A stretch of DNA of 12,714 bases from JBKPCD01 sp046727175 (GTDB lineage: Bacteria; Acidobacteriota; Vicinamibacteria; Vicinamibacterales; 2-12-FULL-66-21): NCBI GenBank assembly GCA_046727175.1, contig JBKPCD010000295.1:1-12714 (forward strand), in the 5' to 3' direction. A model generated the notes under the pieces. It did not search any database. It was given only the letters and a program-made list of their open reading frames with translations, and had not been told where the DNA came from. A program made the position numbers and the translations under genes. Each line of letters starts with the position of its first letter. Within the stretch, counting starts at the first letter, position 1. Positions 6,024 to 12,714 of the stretch are shown here, one piece after another.

Positions 6024-7505
6024 TTATTCTGTCGGCGCCTCCTTGGGAGGGCGACTGCGGGGTTTGCGTGGCTTCGGGGATGTCTTGCGCGTGCGCGGTG
6101 CGCTCTGCCCGTCCGCCGCTTTGCCGCGCGCAGCGTGCGGTCGCGATCTGCCGCTGCTCCGTCGACGACGTCCAATGCTTGCAGGCTCCAGCTGCGCGTC
6201 AACGACGGGTGGAATCGCGGTTTCCTGAAGAACATCGCCGTCGACGACTTCCGTGTCGGCTCGACGTTCCGGTTCCGGTCTCCAGTCTCCGGGCATCGGC
6301 TGCCCGCCGACTTCGACCGGCGCTGCGGCTTCTTCACTGGCCTCCGGAGCGTCCGGCTCGACCTGGACTTGGGAGCTTCGCGTGTCTTCGTCACCCTCGA
6401 TCGTCACGGGCTCCGTCACCGGATGCATCACGTTGCCGGGGAAGATCCGCAGCACACCCTGGCGATCGCGCTCGATCCGGAACAACCCTTCGCGCTGACA
6501 GGCGCGGATCAGATCGACCAGACTGGCGAACCCGAACTTGCGTTCGTCGAAGGCTGGATCGACGCCGCGGAGGTACTGCTTGGCCTGGCGAATGTACATC
6601 GGCCAGCGAGGCGGATTCTGCGCGGATTGAAACAGGTTTCGAACGGCGCGGATGCCGTCCGCGACGCGCGGCTCTGACGATCCAACCGACGCCGGCGCTC
6701 CATCGCGCGAGTCGCGGCGCTGTTGTGGAGCCTCCTCGGTGGACGTGTGGCCATTCTCGCTGAGCTCGACGAGCACGTTACGACCGTGCTCCTTCAAGGT
6801 CACGTGGCCGGCAGACGCAAGCTTCTGCGCAAAGTCGCGGAAGCTCCCGGCGCCGTACGTCCGTTCGGAGAACGTGGAGTCGAGCTGCAGCAGCGTGCTC
6901 TTGAGCAGGCCGAGCTGTGGCGAGACCTCACGATCGCTCAGCACCTTCAATGCGCGGCGTACGAGCGGAACGGCCTGCTCGAGCGGCGCCTGCGTCACCG
7001 GCGCCGCCGACCGGCCGCGATCCTGCGAGCGGCGCGCGCTCACCAGATTCTCGTACGCGATGAACTCGTGGCAGTTGCGCTGCATCACCATGCTGGTGAA
7101 CGCCCGCCCGCCCACGACGAAAATCTGCTTGTCGTACTGCTTGAGCTTCTCGACGAGGGTAATGAAATCGCTGTCGCCGCCGACGATCACATACGCATTG
7201 ATGTGGCTGTGCGTGAAGGCCATCTCGAGCGCGTCGAGCGCGAGATTGATGTCCGCTCCGTTCTTGTCGCCTCCGGGCGTGAGGTTCCGTTGAACCAGCT
7301 TCGTGGCGTGCTGCGTCAGCGATCGGCTGTAGTCGCCCGCTCGCGTCCAATCCCCGTACGCGATCTTCGAAACGACGTCGCCGCGCTCCTTGAGCGCCTC
7401 GAGCACCACGCCGATGTCGAACTGCACGCCCAGCGTGCTCTTGACGCCAATCTCGATGTTGTCGAAATCAACGAAGACCGCAATCTTCAGTCGTGTATCT
7501 GCCAA
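6024..7505 (-). CDS. NYN-domain putative ribonuclease with two OST-HTH/LOTUS-like domains
   Basis: A 493-residue protein. Residues 7-150 form a NYN (PIN-like) nuclease domain: D13 and D15 in VFVDFDNIE, D85 in KNGADINLALD, D111/D113 in IVGGDSDFITLVEKL, the acidic residues that hold catalytic metal. Residues ~178-248 and ~283-356 each look like an OST-HTH/LOTUS domain (a helix set ending in GAGSFRDFAQKL or GFASLVDLIRAC, then a short beta hairpin). The tail from 445 is Arg/Lys/Pro/Ser rich and probably disordered, fit for RNA binding. NYN-LOTUS proteins (LabA/DUF88 relatives; MARF1 in animals) are thought to process RNA. The start is TTG 7505 with AAGGAAG ten bases upstream. It converges on dinB, 14 bp away. 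Domains are clear; RNA target unknown. Confidence 0.88.
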   Translation of the reverse strand: MADTRLKIAVFVDFDNIEIGVKSTLGVQFDIGVVLEALKERGDVVSKIAYGDWTRAGDYSRSLTQHATKLVQRNLTPGGDKNGADINLALDALEMAFTHSHINAYVIVGGDSDFITLVEKLKQYDKQIFVVGGRAFTSMVMQRNCHEFIAYENLVSARRSQDRGRSAAPVTQAPLEQAVPLVRRALKVLSDREVSPQLGLLKSTLLQLDSTFSERTYGAGSFRDFAQKLASAGHVTLKEHGRNVLVELSENGHTSTEEAPQQRRDSRDGAPASVGSSEPRVADGIRAVRNLFQSAQNPPRWPMYIRQAKQYLRGVDPAFDERKFGFASLVDLIRACQREGLFRIERDRQGVLRIFPGNVMHPVTEPVTIEGDEDTRSSQVQVEPDAPEASEEAAAPVEVGGQPMPGDWRPEPERRADTEVVDGDVLQETAIPPVVDAQLEPASIGRRRRSSGRSRPHAARGKAADGQSAPRTRKTSPKPRKPRSRPPKEAPTE

Positions 7506-7515
7506 ACTGGCCTAT

Positions 7516-7522
7516 CTTCCTT
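7516..7522 (-). promoter_or_regulatory. Ribosome-binding site for the TTG start of the NYN gene
   Basis: Minus-strand AAGGAAG lies ten bases before TTG 7505. Spacing is slightly long, but it is the best purine-rich site and the protein reads as NYN from residue 7, so little sequence could be missing. Confidence 0.5.
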
Positions 7523-7559
7523 TGGTTCCCTGATCGATGCTGCCGCGTGACCAGTCCTC

Positions 7560-7589
7560 ATTATTGCCGTTCGCGAGCACCGGTGGAAA
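7560..7589 (-). promoter_or_regulatory. Candidate sigma-70-type promoter for the NYN gene
   Basis: On the minus strand TTTCCA (7584-7589, 4/6 match to TTGACA) and AATAAT (7560-7565, 5/6 match to TATAAT) are 18 bp apart. They fall in the 100-bp gap between the propeller gene and the NYN gene and predict a leader of roughly 45 nt. Such an AT-rich hexamer is rare in this GC-rich DNA. It suggests the NYN gene can be transcribed apart from the propeller gene. Confidence 0.4.
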
Positions 7590-7605
7590 GCTGAGCTGGA
7601 GGAGT

Positions 7606-8856
7606 TCACTTTGCTTTCACGTCGTAGGCGTAAATGGTGTCCTGATCCCGCAGGTACAGCCGCCCCCCGGAGACGATCGGGTGACTCCACGTCGGCAGCG
7701 ACCCGGTTTTCAGCTGGAATCGGCCGTGCTCTTTGTATGCCTGGGGCGACGCTTCCGCAAGACCTGCCACGCCGTTCTCGCTGTAGAGATACAGACGGTT
7801 GTCGGCAAAAACGAGCGAGCCCTTCCCGACGCTGCGATCCTGCCACGCGATCTGCCCGCTGTCGAACTTCATCGCCTTGAGGATCGCATCGTCGAACCCG
7901 TAGAGGTGCTCGCCAATCACCACGGAGCTCGCGTGATGGTTTTTCATCTGCCGCGTGAAGTACACCTCCCGGGCCGTGATGCCGCCGTTTGCGGGCGTCA
8001 GCTCCAGGAGCGCGGCACCAGTCCCGTAGCCTGACGACAGGAACACGCGATTCCCCTTGACGATTGGTGTGGCGATGTTCGCCGTGCGATTCGCCACCTG
8101 TCCGTAACTCCACAACAACTTCCCGGTGTTCACGTCGACGCCGAGCGCGCGCTCACCCGTGAAGAAGATCGCTTCGCGGATGCCTCCGGCTTCGTGCAGC
8201 ACCGCCGACGAGTAGCCGGCCTCATCGCCCTGGCTCTTCCAGATAACGGAGCCATCCGTTTTCTTCAGCGCGACAATCGACGCATTCGGTGCGCCGGCGT
8301 TGATCAGAATCCGATCGCTCAGGACGAGCGGTGATTCACTCAGGCCCCATGTGATGTTCGAGCCACCGAATTGCTTCAGCACGTTGATGGCCCAGACGAC
8401 CCTCGGCGCGGCGCCGCCTATCTCGATGGCGCTCAGATCGCCGCTCGCGCCGTACGCGTACATCATGCTGCCTTCGATCGTCGGCGTTGCCCGCGGGCCG
8501 CTTCCGCGGTCGTTGCTGAACCGTCGTCCGTGCGCGACCTCCCAGAGGCGTTTGCCGGTTGCAATGTCGAATGCGACGACGTATTCGGTGCCGCCGCGTG
8601 CGCCGAGCGTGTAGAGACGGCCGTTCGACGCGGCAAACGAGGAATAGCCCTCACCCGCACCGCTCGCCTTCCACGCGAGCGGGGGTCCGCCGGCCGGCCA
8701 GTCCTGCAGCAGCCCTTTTTCGGCAGAGACGCCGTCGCGGTTCGGACCGCGCCACTGTGGCCAGTCGTCGAGACCGCGGTTCGACACGAGCGCGGAGAGG
8801 GATACGACGCATGCAGCGGTGATTAACGTCATCGTTGAACGGCGAATTGAAGTCAT
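7606..8856 (-). CDS. Secreted PQQ-type beta-propeller repeat protein
   Basis: A 416-residue protein with a signal peptide (MTSIRRSTMTLITAACVVSL, basic then hydrophobic) followed by DDWPQWRGPNRDGVS, the typical opening of PQQ-like propeller proteins common in Acidobacteriota, Planctomycetota and Verrucomicrobiota. Blade motifs recur, for example YVVAFDIATGKRLWEV, IVALKKTDGSVIWKS and ALGVDVNTGKLLWSY: the AxD-x-TG-x-xxW pattern of BamB/quinoprotein dehydrogenase blades. About seven to eight blades fit the length. I see no dehydrogenase-specific disulfide or cytochrome motif, so a binding or scaffold role in the periplasm is more likely than PQQ-dependent catalysis. ATG 8856 has AGGAG five bases upstream. 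It lies 328 bp after the cyclophilin gene on the same strand. Confidence 0.88.
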   Translation of the reverse strand: MTSIRRSTMTLITAACVVSLSALVSNRGLDDWPQWRGPNRDGVSAEKGLLQDWPAGGPPLAWKASGAGEGYSSFAASNGRLYTLGARGGTEYVVAFDIATGKRLWEVAHGRRFSNDRGSGPRATPTIEGSMMYAYGASGDLSAIEIGGAAPRVVWAINVLKQFGGSNITWGLSESPLVLSDRILINAGAPNASIVALKKTDGSVIWKSQGDEAGYSSAVLHEAGGIREAIFFTGERALGVDVNTGKLLWSYGQVANRTANIATPIVKGNRVFLSSGYGTGAALLELTPANGGITAREVYFTRQMKNHHASSVVIGEHLYGFDDAILKAMKFDSGQIAWQDRSVGKGSLVFADNRLYLYSENGVAGLAEASPQAYKEHGRFQLKTGSLPTWSHPIVSGGRLYLRDQDTIYAYDVKAK

Positions 8857-8907
8857 GTCGGCTCCTGTGACCCATTTGGACGCTGGCGCGAACGGAGAAG
8901 ACGGAGG

Positions 8908-9158
8908 CCACGGATAAGACGTTCACCGCGGAGGCACGGAGCAACGAAGAAGTCCGGATGCCCCGCGCGGTGCGTCAGGGTGGGGCGTCCGCGCCCCACC
9001 GTGCCGAGCCGTCGAGTTCCGGCTGGACCTATGCGCGACTCGGCTCCTCAGCGATCCCCGCGTTTCAGATCGTGGTTCGATCCAACAGTTAGTGCCGCTA
9101 AAGAGATTCGGCGACCTCCGTGAACGCCGCGCCTCCGCGGTGAATGACTTTTCCGTGA
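8908..9158. repeat. 32-bp imperfect inverted repeat enclosing 187 bp
   Basis: Left arm 8908-8939 matches the reverse complement of right arm 9127-9158 at 27 of 32 positions, counted by eye. The perfect core is TTCACCGCGGAGGC (8922-8935) against GCCTCCGCGGTGAA (9131-9144). The arms also carry CACGGAxAAG outside the core. Inverted arms around a non-coding centre resemble a miniature inverted-repeat element or a palindromic intergenic repeat, but no target-site duplication is evident. Confidence 0.65.
8979..9000. repeat. Perfect GC-rich hairpin
   Basis: Arms GGTGGGGCG (8979-8987) and CGCCCCACC (8992-9000) pair perfectly around TCCG. There is no T-run on either side, so it is not a classical Rho-independent terminator. 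It sits inside the inverted-repeat region. Confidence 0.7.
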
Positions 9159-9184
9159 TCTCCGGCTCCTCCGACTGAAGTCGA

Positions 9185-10294
9185 TCACTTCACAACTCTC
9201 ACCGTCTTCAACTCGACCCTCGTCACCGGCGCTTCCCCGTTGACCGGCGTCTGCTCGATGGCTTCGACCACGGACATCCCGTCGACCACGCGGCCGAACG
9301 CGGTGTACTTGCCATCCAGCGAGCTGCCGTCGCCCGTCACGATGAAGAACGACGTCGTTGCGCTCGCCGGGTCGTCGCCGCGCGCCATGGATACGATACC
9401 CTTGACGTGTTTCGTGTCGTTGAACTCGGGCTGAAGGTTGTGTACGAGCTTCTGTTGTTTCTCCGTCAGCGCCCCTCGGCTCGTGAGCGAGCCGGTCTGA
9501 ATGACGAAGCCACGGACGACGCGGTGAAAGGCAGTGGCGTCGAAGACGCCCGCTGACGCGAGGCGGAGAAAGTTGCGGACGTGCTCGGGAGCTTTATCCG
9601 GGAAGAACTCGATGGTGATGGGACCGGATGACGTCTCGAGCACGGCACGAAACGTCGCGAGATCGGCCGGCGAGTCGGTCGAGAACGGCACCGGCTCGGG
9701 AGGCGGCGCATCGCGGATCTCGACCGATTTGATCTCGACGCGCTCGGTCGCGGCGCCGTTTTCATTCGCCGGCGTCTCGGAGATTCTCTGGACGACGTCC
9801 AGTCCTTCGGAGACGCGTCCAAACACGGTGTACTTTCCATCGAGGGCGGGTTGATCGGTGACGCAGACGAAGAACTGCGCGCCGGCGCTGTCCGGCTTCT
9901 CGGGCTGAAGCACCGCGGAGACCGTGCCGCGCACGTGCTTTTCGTTCGTGACCTCACCGTTCAGCATGCCGAAGCCGCCCGTACCATAAAGCTTCGCCTT
10001 CCCGGGATCCTGCGACAGCGGATCTCCTCCCTGGATGATTCCGTACTTGATCACGCGATGAAACGTCGTCCCCTTGTATGCGCCTTGCTTCGCCAGCTTG
10101 ATGAAATAGCCCACGTGGTTGGGCGCGAGATCCGGACGCAGATCGATGACGAACGTACCGGCCGTGGTGTTAACGACCGCCTGCTTGTTCGACATCTCGT
10201 CGATCGTCAACGGGGTCTTGAACGGGACCGCCGGCTTCGCGGGAGGCTTCGGCGCAGCGGCCTGAAGCAGGACGAGAACGATCAGGGACAGCAT
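9185..10294 (-). CDS. Exported double-domain cyclophilin (peptidyl-prolyl cis-trans isomerase)
   Basis: A 369-residue protein with a hydrophobic N-terminus MLSLIVLVLLQAAAP (signal peptide or lipid-free leader) and two complete cyclophilin domains. Domain 1 (about 37-195) has FHRV with R80, IQGGD, AGAQFFV (Q140, F141) and LDGKYTVFGRV. Domain 2 (about 213-367) has FHRV with R258, but IQTGS instead of IQGGD and TTSFFIV with S315 instead of the conserved Gln. The linker is Pro/Glu rich. Cyclophilins speed up X-Pro isomerisation; a periplasmic folding role is likely. The frame stays open upstream to 10510, but those 72 codons are repeat-like intergenic sequence, so I chose ATG 10294; ATG 10327 (MRAAPQFIF) is the main alternative. 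No Shine-Dalgarno sequence precedes 10294, but TATATT ends 7 nt before it. Confidence 0.9.
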   Translation of the reverse strand: MLSLIVLVLLQAAAPKPPAKPAVPFKTPLTIDEMSNKQAVVNTTAGTFVIDLRPDLAPNHVGYFIKLAKQGAYKGTTFHRVIKYGIIQGGDPLSQDPGKAKLYGTGGFGMLNGEVTNEKHVRGTVSAVLQPEKPDSAGAQFFVCVTDQPALDGKYTVFGRVSEGLDVVQRISETPANENGAATERVEIKSVEIRDAPPPEPVPFSTDSPADLATFRAVLETSSGPITIEFFPDKAPEHVRNFLRLASAGVFDATAFHRVVRGFVIQTGSLTSRGALTEKQQKLVHNLQPEFNDTKHVKGIVSMARGDDPASATTSFFIVTGDGSSLDGKYTAFGRVVDGMSVVEAIEQTPVNGEAPVTRVELKTVRVVK

Positions 10295-10335
10295 GGGAGT
10301 AAATATAAACTGCGGGGCGGCTCGCATTGGCTCTA

Positions 10336-10392
10336 GGCTCATGGCTCTGGGCCTTGGGCGTGCCAAGAGCCGAGAGCGAGGAGCCCTGAGCC
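10336..10392. repeat. Nested dyad of GGCTC/GAGCC elements in a divergent intergenic region
   Basis: GGCTCA (10336-10341) pairs with TGAGCC (10387-10392). GGCT (10343-10346) pairs with AGCC (10368-10371). CTTGG (10353-10357) pairs with CCAAG (10363-10367) around GCGTG. The 205-bp gap 10295-10499 between the divergent cyclophilin and AddB-like genes is otherwise featureless to me apart from the AAAGGA ribosome-binding site at 10487-10492. Confidence 0.5.
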
Positions 10393-10499
10393 GGTTCTCG
10401 AGCTCCTGAACCCGATCTGTGCTACTGTTGCGGTCACAGTCGCGTGGCGCGGCTGTTCCGGTGACCCGGCGCGATGGACCGGGAAGAAAGGATCGCGGA

Positions 10500-12714
10500 A
10501 TGCTCCGCATCGTTCAATCCGCCGCTGCCGCGTTGCGCCTCGCCGAAGCGCGCGCGTTCGTCGAATTCCATCTCTCCACCGGCATCGTTCTCATCCTCGG
10601 CGCGTCGCGTGGCGCGGCCGACGATTTTGCGCGCGGTATTGCGGCCGCTCGACCGGCGACGCTGGGCCTCCATCGTTTCAGCTTCACCCAACTGGCTGCG
10701 CGCCTGGCGGCGCCGGTTCTCGCTGCACAAGGACGGCCGCCCACGAGCGCGCTCGGTTCGGATGCGGTCGCTGCGCGAGCCGCGTTCGAGGCGCAGCGCG
10801 ACCAGGCGCTGACCTACTTCGAGCCCGTCGCGCGGACGCCGGGCTTTCCGCGCGCGCTCGCGCGAACGCTGCAGGAAATCCGCCTCGCGCGGGTCACAGG
10901 TAAATCGCTTGCGGCGCTGCCGCTCGGTGGCGCGGACCTGGCGGAACTGCTCGACCGGTTCGAAGAGCAGTTCGCAGCTGCTTCGGCCACGGATCGGGCC
11001 GCACTGTTCGAGGCGGCGATCGAAGCGCTCAAGGGACGCCCGGCGCCATACGTGGGTCGTCCGCTGATCCTTCTGGACGTCCCGTTCGATTCAGCAGTCG
11101 AGATCGATCTGCTCCGCGCATTGATTGCTTCGGCGAGCGACGCGTTCATCACTGTGCCCGCCGGTGATTCGGGGGCTCTCGAAAAACTGGCCGCGCTTGG
11201 AGCAACACCCGAGATGCTGGAGCAACCAGGCACATCGGATCTGGTCGCCTTGCGGAAGTTCCTGTTCGCGACCGAGGAGCCGCCGCCGCGCACGGCGATG
11301 GGCGACGTGCGTGTGTTCTCGGCGCCTGGCGAAGGACGTGAATGCATTGAGATCGCACGCCGGATCCTGGAAGAAGCGCGATCGGGGACGCCGCTCGACG
11401 AGATGGCCGTCCTGCTCCGCTCGCCTCAGACGTATCTCGGCCTGATCGAGCACGCGTTCCATCGCGCAGGCATCCGCGGCTGGTTCGATCGCGGTGTCCG
11501 GCGGCCGCACCCGGCGGGTCGCGCGTTCCTTGCAATCATCGCGTGCGCCCTCGAGAAGTTGTCGGCCCGCCGCTTCTCCGAGTATCTCTCGCTGGCCCAG
11601 GTGCCGCGCCTCGATGCGGCGGCGCCGCCTGCTCCGTCATTCACCCCGCCCACTGATGACGTGTTCGCGCAGGTCGCGGATGCTGCTGCCGCACACGCAG
11701 ACCGTGAGGAAGATCACGACTTCGATCCGTCAGATGAAACCAGCATCGACGCGACCGACGATGTGGCGGTTGTGGCCGGTTCGCTGCGGGCGCCGTGGAA
11801 GTGGGAGGCTCTCATCGTCGATTCAGCCGTGATCGGCGGCGACGCGGCGCGCTGGCATAGACGACTCGATGGCCTCGCGCGGGAGTTCCGACTGCGAATC
11901 GTCGAAGAGTCCCGCGACGATCCGGAGTCGCCGATCGTGCAGCGGCTCAGGCGCGACCTGCGCAACCTCGCACACCTGCGCGGGTTCGCGTTGCCGGTCA
12001 TTGACACGCTCGCGCAGTGGCCGGCGACCGCCACGTGGGCCGAATGGCTCGATTGCTTCGAGAATCTCGCGCCCGGCGTGCTGAAGGAACCGGACGGCGT
12101 CCGTCGAGTGCTCGCCGAGCTTCGTCCGATGGGAGAAATCGGCCCCGTGTCGCTCGAAGAAGTACGCGACGTCCTGATGGATCGGCTTTCGATGCTGCAG
12201 CCGCCGCCACGGCGATCGCGATACGGTGCGGTCTTCGTCGGAAGTCCGCACCAGGCGCGCGGCCGCGCGTTTCGTGTCGTGTTCGTTCCGGGCCTTGCCG
12301 AGCGCATCTTCCCGCAGAAGCCACGGGAAGACCCCATGCTGCTCGATGAAGAAATGCGGATGCCGCTTGGTCACGGACTCCCGCTGCAAGGCGATCGCGC
12401 GCGAACGGAACGTCTGCTCCTCCGTCTGGCGACGGGCGCCGCAACCGAGCGAGTCTGGCTCTCCTATCCGCGGATGGAGATTGCGGAATCGCGCCCTCGC
12501 GTGCCGTCGTTTTACGCGTTGGATGTGATCCGCGCGATCACCGGCCGCATTCCCGATCACGAGGCGCTCGAGCAGGCCGCTGCGTATGAGGGGGACGCGA
12601 GCCTCGCCTGGCCGGCACCAGCCGATCCGCGACGCGCGATTGACGATCTCGAGCAAGACCTTGCCGTCCTGCGAGAATTGCTGGCCGTCGACGTTCGCGC
12701 ACGCGTCCGGGGCC
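10500..12714 (+). CDS. AddB-like helicase/nuclease subunit (3' end outside window)
   Basis: ATG 10500 follows AAAGGA by seven bases, and the frame is open without a stop to the window end (738 complete codons). The best family signature is the helicase motif region VFVGSPHQARGRAF (R587-G588) followed by VVFVPGLAERIFPQKPRED and LLDEEMR, as in AddB and related UvrD-like DNA-end-processing subunits; VRVFSAPGEGRECIEIARRI is a second family passage. The N-terminal nucleotide-binding loop reads LILGASRGAADDF (31-43) and lacks GK[T/S], so ATP hydrolysis here is doubtful. An acidic insert lies at 401-421. The PD-(D/E)XK nuclease domain with its iron-sulfur cysteines would lie beyond the window. It probably resects double-strand breaks with an AddA partner, perhaps encoded downstream. 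Confidence 0.8.
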   Translation, partial: MLRIVQSAAAALRLAEARAFVEFHLSTGIVLILGASRGAADDFARGIAAARPATLGLHRFSFTQLAARLAAPVLAAQGRPPTSALGSDAVAARAAFEAQRDQALTYFEPVARTPGFPRALARTLQEIRLARVTGKSLAALPLGGADLAELLDRFEEQFAAASATDRAALFEAAIEALKGRPAPYVGRPLILLDVPFDSAVEIDLLRALIASASDAFITVPAGDSGALEKLAALGATPEMLEQPGTSDLVALRKFLFATEEPPPRTAMGDVRVFSAPGEGRECIEIARRILEEARSGTPLDEMAVLLRSPQTYLGLIEHAFHRAGIRGWFDRGVRRPHPAGRAFLAIIACALEKLSARRFSEYLSLAQVPRLDAAAPPAPSFTPPTDDVFAQVADAAAAHADREEDHDFDPSDETSIDATDDVAVVAGSLRAPWKWEALIVDSAVIGGDAARWHRRLDGLAREFRLRIVEESRDDPESPIVQRLRRDLRNLAHLRGFALPVIDTLAQWPATATWAEWLDCFENLAPGVLKEPDGVRRVLAELRPMGEIGPVSLEEVRDVLMDRLSMLQPPPRRSRYGAVFVGSPHQARGRAFRVVFVPGLAERIFPQKPREDPMLLDEEMRMPLGHGLPLQGDRARTERLLLRLATGAATERVWLSYPRMEIAESRPRVPSFYALDVIRAITGRIPDHEALEQAAAYEGDASLAWPAPADPRRAIDDLEQDLAVLRELLAVDVRARVRG

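Larger units (their letters stand above)
8857..9184. other. 328-bp intergenic region with inverted repeat and hairpin
   Basis: No convincing ORF lies here. It holds a 32-bp imperfect inverted repeat pair, a 9-bp perfect GC hairpin and, near the left end, the AGGAG ribosome-binding site of the propeller gene (8862-8866, minus strand). A promoter for the propeller gene must lie here or upstream, but I cannot pick one with confidence. The region is unusually long for this compact window. Confidence 0.7.

Noticed and set aside
6723..7550. A 275-codon plus-strand ORF opposite the NYN gene
   Set aside because: It is antisense to a clear NYN/LOTUS protein and shows no recognisable motif of its own.
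9071..9090. tRNA T-arm-like string GGTTCGATCC
   Set aside because: The flanking bases do not form a T stem, and no acceptor, D or anticodon arm can be built around it.
10295..10510. A 72-residue N-terminal extension of the cyclophilin
   Set aside because: It is Arg/Pro-rich, encoded by repeat-like intergenic DNA, would bury the signal peptide, and would overlap the start of the divergent AddB-like gene.

Overview
The window is GC-rich, densely coded bacterial chromosome. Several features suggest an uncultured or environmental Acidobacteriota, probably of the Vicinamibacteria type: a PadR-family regulator beside remains of FtsX-type 'ADOP' permeases (TIGR03434-like, a family expanded in Acidobacteriota), a short secreted protein with FG-GAP/VCBS-like calcium loops, a PQQ-propeller protein beginning near DWPQWRGPNRDG, a secreted double cyclophilin, and intergenic repeats of the 'ttcaccgcggaggc' kind. 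The lineage is inferred from gene content; no rRNA or tRNA gene is present to test it.

Left end (1-1500): the 3' part of a PadR regulator is followed by a possible intrinsic terminator and then by two broken permease C-termini lying head to head. One is on the minus strand (458-544) and one on the plus strand (535-952, with a frameshift). A cupin gene follows on the minus strand (961-1386, GTG start with a good ribosome-binding site).

Middle, plus strand (1499-6009): a small exported protein is interrupted by three in-frame 42-bp hairpin-forming repeats. Next come a B12-binding-type radical SAM protein and a DegT/DnrJ/EryC1/StrS-type PLP aminotransferase whose genes overlap by 7 bp. The DNA polymerase IV gene dinB starts 15 bp further on. 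The radical SAM/aminotransferase pair is the likeliest undescribed biosynthetic unit here. No other pathway gene in the window reveals its product.

Middle, minus strand (6024-10294, read right to left): a secreted double-cyclophilin peptidyl-prolyl isomerase, a 328-bp gap holding a 32-bp imperfect inverted repeat and a strong hairpin, a secreted PQQ-type beta-propeller protein, and a NYN-domain putative RNase with two OST-HTH/LOTUS-like domains and a basic tail. The NYN gene converges on dinB with 14 bp between them.

Right end (10295-12714): a 205-bp divergent intergenic region with a nested dyad, then a plus-strand AddB-like helicase/nuclease gene that runs off the window. Its N-terminal nucleotide-binding loop lacks the GK[T/S] signature.

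No CRISPR array, rRNA, tRNA, integrase or transposase was found. The most informative signals are the radical SAM/aminotransferase pair, the NYN-LOTUS-LOTUS protein, the coding hairpin repeats and the joined permease relics.
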